NCBI GenBank assembly: GCA_039566865.1
Contig: CM076949.1
Span: 8,595,501-8,659,500 of the forward strand
DNA length: 64,000 nt
Reading direction: 5' to 3'
Source of the DNA: Aurelia coerulea
Lineage: Eukaryota; Cnidaria; Scyphozoa; Semaeostomeae; Ulmaridae
Shown here: piece after piece, positions 11,106 through 23,030 of the stretch
Layout: the number at the start of each line of letters is the position of its first letter
Position numbering within the stretch: the first letter of the stretch is position 1
Program-made: the position numbers and the translations under genes
Notes under the pieces: model-generated
Seen by the model: only the letters and a program-made list of their open reading frames with translations
Database searches by the model: none
What the model was told of the DNA's origin: nothing

Positions 11106-12526
11106 TTAAACAAGATCACATTGAATTTTCAAGCATTTTATTAAGATATAGGTGCCGGCGGTGGTAATAGAACACTGAAAACTGAATAATTTCATAAGAA
11201 AAATGGATCATAGACAAAAACCAAAAATTACCCGGTGAATGGACCGGTTTGAATTTTCATGCATTCTATTAGGATATAGGTGCCGGCGGTGGTAATAGAA
11301 CACTGAAAACTGAATAATTTCATAAGAAAAATGGATCATAGACAAAAACCAAAAATTACCCGGTGAATGGACCGGTTTGAATTTTCATGCATTCTATTAG
11401 GATATAGGTGCCGGCGGTGGTAATAGAACACTGAAAACTGAATAATTTCATAAGAAAAATGGATCATAGACAAAAACAAAAAATTACCCGGTGAATGGAC
11501 AGGTTTGAATTTTCATGCATTCTATTAGGATATAGGTGCCGGCGGTGGTAATAGAACACTGAAAACTGAATAATTTCATAAGAAAAATGGATCATAGACA
11601 AAAACCAAAAATTACCCGGTGAATGGACAGGTTTGAATTTTCATGCATTCTATTAGGATATAGGTGCCGGCGGTGGTAATAGAACACTGAAAACTGAATA
11701 ATTTCATAAGAAAAATGGATCATAGACAAAAACCAAAAATTACCCGGTGAATGGACCGGTTTGAATTTTCATGCATTATATTAAGATATAGGTGCCGGCG
11801 GTGGTAATAGAACACTGAAAACTGAATAATTTCATAAGAAAAATGGATCATAGACAAAAACCAAAAATTACCCGGTGAATGGACAGGTTTGAATTTTCAT
11901 GCATTCTATTAGGATATAGGTGCCGGCGGTGGTAATAGAACACTGAAAACTGAATAATTTCATAAGAAAAATGGATCATAGACAAAAACCAAAAATTACC
12001 CGGTGAATGGACAGGTTTGAATTTCATGCATTCTATTAGGATATAGGTGCCGGCGGTGGTAATAGAACACTGAAAACTGAATAATTTCATAAAAAAATGG
12101 ATCATAGACAAAAACCAAAAATTACCCGGTGAATGGACAGGTTTGAATTGTCATGCATTTTATTAAGATATAGGTGCCGACGGTGGTAATAGAACACTGA
12201 AAACTGAATAATTTCATAAGAAAGATGGATCATAGACAAAAACAAAAAATTACCCGGTGAATGGACAGGTTTGAATTTTCATGCATTCTATTAGGATATA
12301 GGTGCCGACGGTGGTAATAGAACACTGAAAACTGAATAATTTCATAAGAAAAATGGATCATAGACAAAAACCAAAAATTACCCGGTGAATGGACAGGTTT
12401 GAATTTTCATGCATTCTATTAGGATATAGGTGCCGGCGGTGGTAACAGAACACTGAAAACTGAATAATTTCATAAGAAAAATGGATCATAGACAAAAACC
12501 AAAAATTACCCGGTGAATGGACAGGT
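11106..12526. repeat. 128-bp tandem (mini)satellite, ~11 copies
   Basis: The landmark CCCGGTGAATGGAC recurs every 128 bp (11241, 11369, 11497, 11625, 11753, 11881, 12009 and onward). Each unit contains GATATAGGTGCCGGCGGTGG and AATGGATCATAGACAAAAA. Copies differ at only a few positions (ACCGG or ACAGG, GGCGG or GACGG), with occasional 1-2 base losses in later units. Open frames read through it are artefacts. It lies in an exchanger intron, upstream of the 10357-10530 exon in transcription order. Confidence 0.95.
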
Positions 12527-12650
12527 ACTTGGGCATATTTTCCCAAAATTTTTTGGTTTTGACTCTGCTTGCTTGCCCTTTGCAACGACGTGTTTCATGC
12601 TCACCGTGGCGAAAGTTTTCGGACAGTGAATTCACGATGCAGAATGTGCC
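12527..12650. other. Unique spacer
   Basis: Short non-repetitive stretch between the tandem array and the LINE; nothing recognised. Confidence 0.4.
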
Positions 12651-12661
12651 TTCTAACAACT

Positions 12662-14375
12662 TTTTTTTTTATTCAAATATTAAATTTTACAAGATACTTT
12701 ACATTCTACTATACCTAATTCTAATTACTATACGACACTACAGGTACGATACCATGGGGAGCGAAAGACTATGACTACCCCATGGCCAATATCTAAAAAC
12801 ATGAAACGTTAAACCGTATACAGCCACACTACGAACATTTATAAATTAAAGGATACTATACTAGATTCAGTTTCACTCCAGATGTCAGGTCAGTGTTGCG
12901 ATGAATTTGTTGATGCAACGAGTGCAACTCATTTGATGTAGATTTAGGTAAGTAAAATGCCTCCATCTGATGTGAAACAGAATTTACAAGGAAAAGAAAC
13001 ACTAACGGTACGGGACTTGGTGATTGCTTAGTGCATGGCTAAATTCTCAATAGATCTTAATCAAACCGACCAGTTTCGTGGATGAAGCGTAAAGTTAATT
13101 CGAGTACATTTCTATTCAACTCATTAGAAAGGTCTTCATCATCATACAATAAAAGCTGCATCAAAGAATGATTTGAAAGATTGGTGATTTGTACATATGG
13201 TCGTAATAATTCAACAATTCCAGCGAGAAGATTTTGTCGTTGAACATCAAAAGAAGGGCAGAGCAACAAAAAGTGCTCTGTGTCTTCAATGCCATCGCTT
13301 GTTGAGCACATTAGGTTTATGGTATCTCTGAAATTATGCTTGAATTTATGGAGATTTAACTTGCTGAGACCAACCCTGAGTTGTGTGAGGTAGGATAATC
13401 CTATGGGATCGTGAATTCCAAAGACAGATTTTGCAGGGGGGCGGATTATTGATAAGAGCTTTTTCTTAAAAACAGCAATAGAAGGTGCAAGTCTCAATTC
13501 AGGCTCAAGCTTATTCCATTCGCATGAACAGTTTAAATAGAAGGAAGACTTGAATTTTTCTGTCCTTGCCTTTAATCGCCCAATGACATCCTGTCCGCGG
13601 AGACGGTACTGCGACTGATGAAGAGGGGGAATTGGATCAACTGTATACTCAGGACTAAGAATATTTATAAACTGGTAGAACAAGGTAAGGCGCCTACTCC
13701 ATCTTCGGGAACTCAGTGACTCCCAACCAAGCTCTGCGTACAGCTTCTCTCGAGATGTTCCCCTCCATGTACCTGACACAGCTAAGGCAGCAGAATACTG
13801 TACGGACTCTAGCTTTTCCATTAAATTTGGTATAATAATCTGTTGACTGAATTCACATACTTTGGCAGGAATATGGTAAATGGCATCACCATAGTCTAAG
13901 TGGGGTCGAACATAGAGCTTATATAATTCATTTAGGGTATGCCTTGGCAAGTATTTGGAGAGATATTTTAGCAAACCAATGCCCTTTCTCGTTTTAGAGA
14001 TCGCTGATTTGATATGAGCTGAGAAAGACAGCTTCGAGTCCAGGATAATTCCTAAATGTTTATGTTCATTTACTTTCTTGACAGGCATGTTGTTAAAAAG
14101 AATCACTGGATGATCAATTTCGATCTTTTTCCTTGAAAATGTTAATTCAACAGCTTGTTTCTGCGGATCAGGATTATAGGACATTCTCCAAGCGTGAGCC
14201 CACCGACTTATCAAGTTCAAGTCATGGTTCATGTCATTTGCAGCTGTATTGGAATCTCCTACCACTGTAAATAATGATGTGTCATCAGCAAACAACTTAA
14301 CATTGCACTTCAAGCCTACAGCTAGGTCATTTATATACACAAGGAAAAACAAAGGACCTAGAATAGAGCCCTGGG
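12662..14375 (-). mobile_element. 5'-truncated LINE insertion with 11-bp target duplication
   Basis: TTCTAACAACT occurs on both sides (12651-12661 and 14376-14386) and is the target-site duplication. The element starts at its 3' end with a T-run (minus-strand poly-A) next to 12662, has a ~390-bp 3' UTR, and is truncated inside the RT domain, in the codons for the QGSILGPL motif. It is the same family as the 2A-bearing LINE at 49870-55654. Confidence 0.92.
13057..14352 (-). pseudogene. LINE reverse transcriptase C-terminal half
   Basis: This 431-codon open frame begins in the RT palm (FLVYINDL) and includes the catalytic FADD motif within its first 30 residues. It continues through the thumb and a long conserved C-terminal domain with a Cys/His cluster (NLMCSTSDGIEDTEHFLLLC) and ends FIHETGRFD. 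It lacks the endonuclease and fingers, which were lost by 5' truncation at 14375, so it cannot retrotranspose itself. The frame is intact, implying a fairly recent insertion. The initial ATG is simply the first Met in a truncated frame. Confidence 0.9.
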
Positions 14376-14386
14376 TTCTAACAACT

Positions 14387-15149
14387 CTTCTGCTTCATTT
14401 AGCAAGTATTCCATCTAACAACTCTTCTGCTTCATTTCTCTTGTCTTGCTATCCTATTCTTGAATGCGAAAACAGTGGTTCGACTAACGGTTCTCGTAAT
14501 GACATTCTGGAGAGACCTCGGTACATGCAAACCAATCTACGTGAGAGAAAAATATTGTTTTGATCTTATTACAACTTTCAATTGATCTGCGTACATATAT
14601 CTACGAAAGAAAAAAGAAAATTCAAATCACATTTCGAATTTGAACTTTATTCATTCTCCTGAACAACTAATTAATTTGGTGTCCGAAAACCACCGCAGTG
14701 AAGTTGTAAGACTATTCCATGGCATCCGCTGTCCTCCCTTCAGCAAAACTGTTTTAGGTCTTTGGCACAATCCTATGCGCTATTTACATGCTAGACATCC
14801 AATATATTTGACTGTTTAAGAGCTTTGCTTCGTTCGGCAACGGATTCTGAGTTTTGAATCTGGGTGTGATATTCACAACGACAGCTTCTAAACTGCCAAG
14901 CACAACGAAAGCAACTGATTTTAGCAAGTTATACATTTAGGAAGGCTTACTGTAAATATGTTTAGTATCTATAATATCAACTTTCAGTACCAAGAAATAC
15001 CCTCTTTGGTGGATTTCATTTGTGATGTACATTTCTGTTGGTTTTCGAGATTTGTTTGCAAGTGTCCGATTACCACCGCCGTCCGATTACCACCGCTGAC
15101 GCTCTACCACAGAATGATAAGGAGAGATTACTCAAATATTTGACTACTC
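14387..15149. other. Intronic/unassigned sequence
   Basis: No gene recognised. An imperfect direct repeat of TCTAACAACTCTTCTGCTTC occurs at 14377-14396 and about 14414-14433. A 17-bp tandem with GTCCGATTACCACCGC lies at 15064-15098. Confidence 0.45.
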
Positions 15150-15300
15150 ATTTAAAACAAACTTCGCGGGAACAAAATTTCGCGAATTTCACCTTGAAGG
15201 AAATTTCGTGGAATAAGATTTTGGCAAAAATCCGCGAAAAATGCGAAAGTTTCTTCCACCAGAAATTCTTCCCTTAAAGTATCCAATTGGCATAAATCCC
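15150..15300. repeat. TTTCGCGGAA-type dispersed repeat
   Basis: Contains AACTTCGCGGGAACAAA, AAATTTCGCGAATTT and CGAAAGTTTCTTCC motifs shared with 10925-11045. Likely a fragment of one non-autonomous family. Confidence 0.45.
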
Positions 15301-15512
15301 TTGAAACTCTTCGCCTAAATCGGATGAGCAAAAGGGAGCTGGAGTTCTTATTTGAACTAGGTAGAGTACCATCGCCTACAGATAAATATCTATCATATGC
15401 GGTATGATAGAGACTTAAAACTGCTACTTGCAATCGGAAGATTCTTCAGTTCATATTGATTACTGTATCAGTACATCCACAACTCAACGGGGCGCCGCTA
15501 AAATCAGCCTAA

Positions 15513-16367
15513 GGATCTGTTCATATGGAGGCAAGCCAGCCAGCATAGGTTCCAAATCTTTAACTCAGCGTAAAAAGGTGGGTGTAAAATTAAATGACCT
15601 ATTCCTTCTGATTGAATGGCTTGAAAGAAACTTTAGATACTTATCTATATTTCTACTGTTGGACTTGCCAGACAGTTTACATATTTTTCAAAATTATAGC
15701 GTATTTTACATTTCAGCTCATTTTAGGATGTGACGTCATCAAATTTCTAAATCATAAACCAGATGAGTGACAGACTTTTGCTTGATACCATATTGTAGGC
15801 ATCCATAAACTATAGTTCTCTTCGAAATTACTTCATGTTGCGTCAAACGGTTTAGAAATTATTGAAAAGGAAGAAAAACACTCTAATTCTGAAACTATTA
15901 AAGATTTCAGAAAAGTCCAACGGTAGAATTATAGAGAAATAGCTAAAGTTTCTTTGAAGTCATTCAGTTCAAAGAAATAGGTCACTCAATTATACACCGG
16001 CCTTTTTAAAGATTTGGAACCTATGCTGAGCTCACCGGGCTGGAGGTTTTTGCCGAGATCTCATCTTATCCCTGTTTCCCATTCAAAGTTTGTTGTCTGT
16101 TCATATGAGCAGGCGGGCTGGCCCGGTAGGCGAGATCTCACTCAAGTACTGCCAGGATCCCGCATGAACACTCCAGCCCGCCTGCCGAGACGAGAACGTC
16201 TCTACTGCGCATGGGTGGGCATGCAAAACAATTCCACCAACGATGTCACGTGACCAATTCCAGCCCATAGGCGGGATGGATTTTGTCATATGAACAGAAT
16301 GCGAAATCAGCTCACTTAGCGGGCCAGCCAGGTAGGCGGGCTGGCCCGCCTCCATATGAACAGGTCC
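15513..16367. mobile_element. Harbinger-like non-autonomous element, TAA target duplication
   Basis: Left end GGATCTGTTCATATGGAGGC and right end CCTCCATATGAACAGGTCC form terminal inverted repeats, bounded by TAA at 15510-15512 and 16368-16370. A 3-bp TNA duplication is characteristic of PIF/Harbinger elements. The right third is GC-rich with repeated GGCGGGCTGGCC-type inverted motifs. The internal block at 15765-16025 also occurs at 29130-29424. No transposase is present. Confidence 0.75.
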
Positions 16368-16439
16368 TAAATAAATTATGTCGCCCTAACCACTAACATT
16401 TCGATTTTTAAATCTTAAATCTTACGATTTTCACTTTTC

Positions 16440-17240
16440 ATTCTATATTATTTTTCAAACACAAAATCCCTTCAGCTTACAAACTCAATAAAAGAATAAA
16501 TATCCTTGTTACATTAATACATTACATACACAGTGTAGCTAAAGTTATACACAGTTTCCTATCTACATAGCAGCTGCTCTTCCAGGGAGTCATGTTTTGT
16601 TCGATTTAACCTCTTATAATGTCATTTTAATTGCTTTTTGAATCCATTAAGTGTAGGGAGCTCTCTAATACTGATGGGAATATCGTTTCAAGTTTTTAGA
16701 GCCGAATAGTGGAAGTCTTTCGTGACGTGTTCAAGATCATTTCTTGGGATTTGTAGGTCCCTACAATTGCTTGATCTGTAGCTGGGTCCTTTGAAGATAT
16801 TTATCCCAAAGGCTTTCAGAACATTGTCTGTTCACTATTTTGTATGTCATAACTAATCGATCGAATTTATTAGTTGCTCAACGGTCAACCAGTTATGAGA
16901 CCAATTGTCCTTTAGTCTGGCCTTATCAATAATAGAACGGGCTCTATTTTGGAGACGTTGGATGGTATTCAATTTCGATTTGGAAGACTCCCCCAAATAA
17001 CATTAGCATACCGCAGATGGCTTTCGATAAGGGCGCAGTACACATGGTCAAGCTGGGATAGTGAAATCAAATTTTTCAGTTTTTTTAATGACCTCAGAGC
17101 GCCACTAATATTTCCTTTGATTTTGCTAAATTGGTCATCCCAATTTAGCCCTTGATCCACTACAACCCCTAGTGATTTTGCCTTCGCGACATGTTTTATT
17201 TCTGAATCATTAAGATTCAGCTTTATTTATCCTCGTAGTA
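16440..17240 (-). pseudogene. Decayed LINE C-terminal fragment
   Basis: The minus strand encodes pieces typical of LINE C-termini: WDDQFSKIKGNISGALRSLK, LRYANVIWGSLP, QNRARSIIDKARLKDN, VMTYKIVN and, downstream, IWNDIPISIREL-like residues, broken by stops and frameshifts. A second copy of the same family lies at 33225-34075, including the shared 3' sequence CCTTTCAGCTTACAAACTCA. No target duplication could be read. Confidence 0.75.
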
Positions 17241-17342
17241 GATTTCTCCTGAAAAATTCCAAAAAATTTCCAGCAGTTTTTTTGTCCTGGTCGCGTTTTA
17301 TGAAGGTATGAAAAAATTTAGAAAAACCTTCACAGGTTTCCT

Positions 17343-18155
17343 TTGTCCTCTTCACTCATTGACTGTCTGATTGGTGACGTGAAAATGAGGCATTGGAGGT
17401 TTTCAGCCAAGGGCCACGAGCAAAAATTGACGGAAACTCTCGGTCTTATTAAGCATGCCAAGAAATTTCTTCCATCAGGTGATCTGCAGAAAATATATAG
17501 AGGGATTGTTGAGCCACATTTCAGTTACTGCAGCTCGGCTTGGGGCTGTTGTAGTGAAACCAAACTTATTTCTCTCCAAAAAATCCAGAATAGAGCTGCA
17601 AGAATAACTACAAATAGTCCTTACGATGCTTCTGCTGTCCCACTACTCCAAAATCTTGGTTGGCCATCGACTAAAGAGCTTATCAGAAAAGAAACAGCAT
17701 GGCTGACCTATAAAGCATTGAACTCACTTGCTCCTCAATATTTAGGGGAACTCTTCACTAAATGCTCAGAGAGTAGCGGTCGTAATCTTCGCTCTACTGA
17801 AACAATTTGCAGATACCTCTTTTAAGAACATGCACAGGCCAAAGAGCATTTTCTTATCGAGGAGCAAAATCATGGAATGAGCTGAACACGGAAACAAAAT
17901 TGGCGCCGTCCCTAGCTACCTTTAAAAAAATCCATATGAGAGGTACATTTTATTTTTATGTTTACTTTTGTTATACTCGAAATCATGTAATATATTAAGC
18001 TACATCTAGGTATTGTACGTATTTTAATTTTTTTAGTTTAGGCTTTCTATTTTTGCACAGGTCAATTTGTAAAACAGTAACACTGAAATTAGTCACCTGT
18101 ATAAATATTTAAAAATGAAAAAAAAAATGAAAAATGAAAAATGAAACATTTGATT
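17343..18155 (+). pseudogene. Decayed LINE fragment with AAATGA-repeat tail
   Basis: It encodes FLPSGDLQKIYRGIVEPHF, YCSSAWGC, QNRAARITTNSPYDAS and LNSLAPQYLGEL. A frameshift near 17810 follows, then LLRTCTGQRAFSYRGAKSWNEL. The 3' end carries repeated AAATGA (about 18113-18150), a short-repeat tail like that of the copy ending at 44275. It is 5'-truncated and frameshifted. The family resembles the LINEs at 38167-39491, 43116-44275 and 52879-54690. Confidence 0.85.
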
Positions 18156-18426
18156 CCTATGCTTTTTAGAACCTATGTCGCTATAACTAATTATGTGTAA
18201 GTCTAACTTATTGGAAAATACTGTAGTTAGACAGCGTTTGACTAGACCTTTCGATTAATATATACATTTTTGATTCTGACAAAATTAGAAAAAAATTCAT
18301 GACGCCATCGATCCAATGACATCATAATTGAGCTTTAAAAAGCGAAAATTAACACATGAAATAAAGGAACTTTTAGTCCTATGAGCTGATCCAATGTTCT
18401 TATTAAAGAAAAGGCGTGCAAGTCAC

Positions 18427-18558
18427 CTTCATTACTTGTGTTGACAGTAGGTTCATCTGTCGAGGCAGTAAGCGTTTTCGTGCGGATACTTCGATTGACT
18501 GCTTGACCAGCAATAACCAGCGTCACATATATGACATATAGCACTATGAAACCTTTAA
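18427..18558 (-). CDS. SLC8B1: NCLX-like exchanger, membrane segment plus start of loop (split exon, 3' part)
   Basis: The minus strand reads GFIVLYVIYVTLVIAG, then QAVNRSIRTKTLTA and a Ser/Thr-rich tail, ending phase 1 at GAAG|GTGACT. The hydrophobic run followed by a basic stretch matches the last membrane segment before the cytosolic loop in NCLX. The G left at the donor joins AT at 10530 to make Asp, so the frame continues. The 5' side abuts the TTAA of the MITE at 18559. A possible acceptor TTTCATAG sits at 18544-18551, so the functional start may be 18543. The sequence upstream of that site still reads like family protein, so I favour direct abutment. Confidence 0.72.
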
Positions 18559-19438
18559 CCCTAATCCTACCGGGCTTTTTTGATCTAACATAGCCGGGGG
18601 GGGGGGGGGGGGGTGCTTTCCACCCCCCCTCTATAAATAGCCGTAGACTAATGGGAAATCATTGAAACTTGGCAAGGGCGTAGTCCTAACTATTCTTAAC
18701 CGATTGGTAGTTTTGGGCGTGGCCACCTCATTAGGTGACGTCACTATGACGTCATAATGCCGGAAAATGTCAAAATATATGGTTTTCCGGCTTATTTGTT
18801 CTAAAAACGGAATAAAGGTAATCTGAATGACTTTTTCCATTCTTATTTGGCGTATTATTCATTTCCAATTCAAATATGATGCATAGAGGTGTTTTTAGAC
18901 TGTTATTTTGGAAGAAAAGGACAAAAAGTGATGACGTCAAAGTTAAAAACTGTGTTTTTCTGTCAAAAATTGATAATAATTGGCTCAAAATGCTTTTAAA
19001 GTATTGCATAACGCAATTCTATGCATTTTTAACAAAATCTGTTGGAAAAAACTTCAAAATTTGCCAAAATGACCCAAAATGGCGGCCCGAGTGACGTCAT
19101 CATTTAAGAATGCTGACGTCAGCAAATTCCATTGTTATTGACAACAATAGAAAGCTAATTGTTTGCTGATTCTTTTAAAGTACAATAGTCAACATTTGGA
19201 ACTAATTCTGGGAGTAAAAATATCAAAATCATTAATTTTTCCAATACCTTGCTCCAAATATGGTAGTGTCACCTGTCACGTGACACCTATTGTTCAAAAT
19301 TCAATTGTCAAAATGTAGCTAATAGATAATTAGTAATTTTCAGAGAGTTTGAGGGTCATAGCTTTTGTCGTTAAAGAATGCTCTGCAAAAAACCGACAGG
19401 GGGGGTGGAAAACACCCCCCCCCCCGGTAGGATTAGGG
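18559..19438. mobile_element. piggyBac-like MITE (TTAA; CCCTAATCCTACCGGG ends), copy 1
   Basis: An 880-bp element with TTAA at 18555-18558 and 19439-19442. The terminal repeats begin CCCTAATCCTACCGGG and end in its complement. Just inside each end is a long G or C tract (18596-18612 and about 19416-19426) next to a GGTGGAAAACACC-type inverted motif. The interior has TGACGTCA repeats and GTCACGTGAC but no transposase. TTAA plus a CCCT terminus is the piggyBac signature. It splits exchanger coding sequence (see neighbours). Confidence 0.88.
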
Positions 19439-19463
19439 TTAATTGTTACAAATATACCAGCTC
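19439..19463 (-). CDS. SLC8B1: NCLX-like exchanger, 5' part of split exon
   Basis: After a CATACACAG acceptor the minus strand reads, with the G carried from 25800, G-AGIFVTI. This is the start of the membrane segment that follows the alpha-1 repeat in NCLX proteins (family pattern LFGAG-VTT). After only 25 nt it runs into the MITE at 19438. If the MITE and one TTAA are removed, this piece joins 18554 in frame (153 nt in total, phase 1 at both ends), but the product would be roughly 45 residues shorter than the family here, lacking about one membrane segment and a linker. Confidence 0.66.
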
Positions 19464-21920
19464 CTGTGTATGAAAAAAGAGAATACAATATCTTAGTAGC
19501 GTCCGATTTTATTTGTCTTTTTCGGAACTTACACCACCGGGTAAGTCAAAAGTATATAAGCGTTAAAGAAAAAAATCCTCCAAGTTTGACGTAATACAGG
19601 GTATATAAAAAGGCTACCGACCAAACAATTCAAATTTCCCTGGATTGACAGGCTTGACATAAATGAGATATCATTTGATGAAAACCGTGCTCCTGTCTTT
19701 TTATTTGATGTACATTTTTTGGAAAATAGTATACTGGGGAATTACCACGGAAAAAGAATGCAAGCATATGTCAAAATAAGGTATAGCTCTTGTTTGCATT
19801 GTCTATTCATATGTTTGTTGGAAGAAAGAAACTAACATCGCCAATCTTTCAATTTTCTTGATGCTGTGATCAGGTCAGGAAGACTAAGCACAGTAATTCT
19901 TATCAATGATTTGATTATTTATTGACAAAATCGATACTGTTACTGAACGAAAACTTTTCGATAACAAGACCTATCTGCCTTTTCAACAGCTGTAGCTGCG
20001 CCATGATTTTTCAGAAGACATTGTCCAAGCAAAAGATTTCACCTGATGTGGGAGATTTTCTGACACAGAGCTCCTTTATTCAGAACTGTTTAATTTATTT
20101 GATAACAAGTACTGGTTCAAAACGTCGTGTTTTCACATTTGATTCATTATTGCTAATTATCTATTTACTTATTATATTGTCGTTTAATTGTTACAGTACC
20201 ACACGCAACAAACTTATTTATCTTATTTAATTAACTGCTTGCTTTCCAACTCTCGAATGACTTAACCAATGCTAAATGAAAGAACAAAGGTCCAATTTAC
20301 ATCAAACGATACAATTAGGACAATATCGAAAAGAAGCGCCGCCTCATTTTGCCATCTGGTGACAGTTTTTTTGCTTGTGAATTCCCCAGCGACAAAGTTT
20401 GCAAAAAACTATACAAGAAATGAGAGCACCGGAGTCCAGCTTCTAGAGGAGTATCGCCCTAAATGGTCGGCTAACATTTTTCATCATATCTGACCGCACT
20501 GCAAAAACTTCGTTTGAAAAGAAGTTTGGGCCTGGATTTTGCAGGAAAGTGCGTTAAAATTATTCGCTGATGCCAGTTCTGAGATTTTGTCTTGTTGTTG
20601 TCGTTTTGTACCGCCTATCTTTGTCCTGAAGGATGTTTTTAAAACACTTCCCTGAAATGGATAAAGGTAAGAGTATTTTATGTCCTTGTTGTTTTCCAAG
20701 CCCAATATTTGTTTTCTTCGCGTTGCCTCGGGATTTTGTATAAAGTACAACTAAAGTTTGTTTTCAGGCAACTCCAACCCTCCAAAGGTTATTTTTGAAG
20801 AAAAATCTCAGAAATTTGCATTGAATGTAAAAGCCGGGGGCTTTATTTCGGTTGTGGTCAGACTGGCCTACCTGCGCCCCTATTGGTCAGCCTGTTGATT
20901 CTGACTTCCCTTACTGACCCCCCTGTCAACCACACTGTTAGAAGTCATAAGGTTAAAGTCATAATCCTCAAGATAATGGTAAAATTATAAATCTTGATTT
21001 TTTTGTCAATTACTGCCTTGTTGATTTCATTTGTGTAAGGTTTCATTCACGAACTAACTTCCCGTTGTAGTCAATTTCATCATTTTATCTATCAATAATT
21101 TGAAATGTAACCATATCAATTCATGCTTCTTGCAAACCCCTCCTCCCTTTGCTTCATTTTCAAAAATATCCCGTAGACCTCCTTATTCCTTCCCCCGTCA
21201 CTCACAGTTTAATAATCCTGCTTAGGTTTGCTGCGACGAGATAAGTTCAACCAGGTAACTGCGAAGGCATCGTTATGAATTAAGGGTACGTCCAAATTAG
21301 ACGCCATGCCAAAGATTAGGCCGTTCAGACCGGCTTGCGTTTGAACCGAAAATTTACCAAGACAAACAAGAAGCAAGTCGTTATATTTAAGTTTAGCTTT
21401 CAGAAAGAGTTAATGAACATGTTTATCGTGATTTGCCCAGTCTTAGGGCGTTTCCTTATTTTCAAATTGATTTTGTTGTGAAACCTGACCATTTAGGGAG
21501 AAGCCTCTCTATGTTGTCCTAAGTGCTGATCTTTCATGCATTTGTGCAAAACTAGCTTCTGTTAGCTCGTAAGGTTAGATTTAAGTTCCTCCTTGAATTA
21601 TACAATGGATTCGGAATCTCTGATGGATTGTGGGATACTATTCCAAGATGTTGGGCCTGTGCACAAAAAACTTCTTTTGGTGACAGTGACTCGAAACAAA
21701 AGAAGCTATTTCTACGAAAAACTGCTCTGGTTGCATGGCTAATTTGTTCGTAAAAAGATTAGTTAAAGGCACTGTGTCCATGTAAGTAGACGACTTCGAG
21801 GGGGGTATCTCAAAAACATGTGATCTTTCGTTGTTTTTTCATGTGAGCGTTGCTTCTTGCAAAGTCTTTTCTTGCAAAGCGTTGTTTGTTAGTCAAACGA
21901 TTGTTTCAAGTTTTTTATAA
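19464..21920. other. Intron of the exchanger gene
   Basis: No exon or RNA recognised. Around 20170-20230 a stretch resembles 33650-33710 (TATATTGTCGTTT... ACAACAGGCAACAAA-like), a minor dispersed repeat. Several 70-100 codon frames have no recognisable content. Confidence 0.4.
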
Positions 21921-22165
21921 TTCGTCAGCAGGGATTCAGCAATCTCGCCTTTTGAAATAGTGTTCTAGAATTTTCAAAGGTCCTTGTTTTCTTCTTTTGT
22001 GTGATTGTTATCAGACAGATTAATGAACATATAAAGGCATGTTTTGACAAGTTCTTTTGAATTCGTCAGCAGGGACTTAGCAATCTCGCCTTTTGAAATG
22101 ATGTTCTAGAATTTTCAATGGTCCTTGTTTTCTTCTTTTGTGTGATCGTTATCAGACAGAATAGG
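21921..22165. repeat. Tandem duplication, 140-bp period
   Basis: ATTCGTCAGCAGGGA starts at 21921 and again at 22061. Each is followed by near-identical sequence through TTCTTCTTTTGTGTGAT and TTATCAGACAGA. Two copies only. Confidence 0.85.
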
Positions 22166-22990
22166 TTTCCTTTCATTTCGAAAACGAGGCTCTTATTTTC
22201 ATGTGATCAGTTTAACACAGCCTGCCCTAAACCAATCAAATTCTCGAACAGTTACATGCATGTCAGCATCGTGTCAGCAGTTTCAACTGTTCGTGCATGC
22301 AATTTATTGATATATGGACACACTGCCTTTAACACCACAAATAACAGCAAAAAATTTCTCTTTACAACTTTTCCATCCTGTCGAAAAACAGTTTGTCCAC
22401 ATATGTCAAATTTCATCACTAACTGCATTTCGTTCGTAACTTTATTCAGACTCACACCAGATGTCCGACGAACATAACCGCGAAAAAAATTAAAACTTTT
22501 GAATGAGAAACTTTGAGTTTTCGCAAATCTGAAATAATATCTAACGTGAGATAGACTTTTAGAGTTCTTGCATTTTTCATAGCTCAAATGCAAAACATGG
22601 TCTAAATTGGCGAGTCTCATTCTGATGAAAAATAGCGTAAGTTACAGCCCACGGCTTTAAATTGAGTTTTGAGAGTTGGAAGGTGTCAAAGCAAACTGTG
22701 AGTAATAATGGCTCTATTATCGATGAATTGTAAAATATTTCACTATTATGCGATATTCCTTCCCGGTGAAGGCGCCGTAGATGAGGCAATTTGCTCAAAG
22801 CTTCGGGTCTCTTTGCTGTTCACGTATTGTCTAGCCTAATTTGACTGATGTCATCAAACACCTCACCATGGCAGACCAGTGTACATTTAGAGATATTATG
22901 CTGCACTTTAAGTGGAGCGACAGAGAATCATTGCAGCTCAAATTTTAGTCCAGCTTTAGAAGTCCTAAACATGAGAAATCTCGCCTCGTG
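22166..22990. other. Intron sequence, nothing recognised
   Basis: Overlapping open frames of 120 codons on both strands at 22118-22620 show no known motif or splice context that fits the exchanger phase. Confidence 0.4.
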
Positions 22991-22999
22991 TTGAGCTCA

Positions 23000-23003
<4 letters not shown>

Positions 23004-23030
<27 letters not shown>

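Noticed and set aside
11848..12585. Repetitive minus-strand open frames across the 128-bp array
   Set aside because: They simply translate the tandem repeat (128 is not a multiple of 3, with occasional indels) and are not coding.
16014..16355. GC-rich open frames on both strands (79 and 84 codons)
   Set aside because: They lie in the palindromic GC-rich end of a MITE and are artefacts of its base composition.
18544..18551. TTTCATAG as the true splice acceptor of the 18427 exon
   Set aside because: Not excluded, but residues encoded upstream of it (GFIV) still fit the family and the coding sequence abuts the MITE directly, so I did not use it as the boundary.
18555..19442. CCCTAA/TTAGGG at the MITE ends taken as interstitial telomere repeat
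   Set aside because: Only one unit at each end, in inverted orientation and continuous with the terminal repeat; it is the piggyBac-type terminus.
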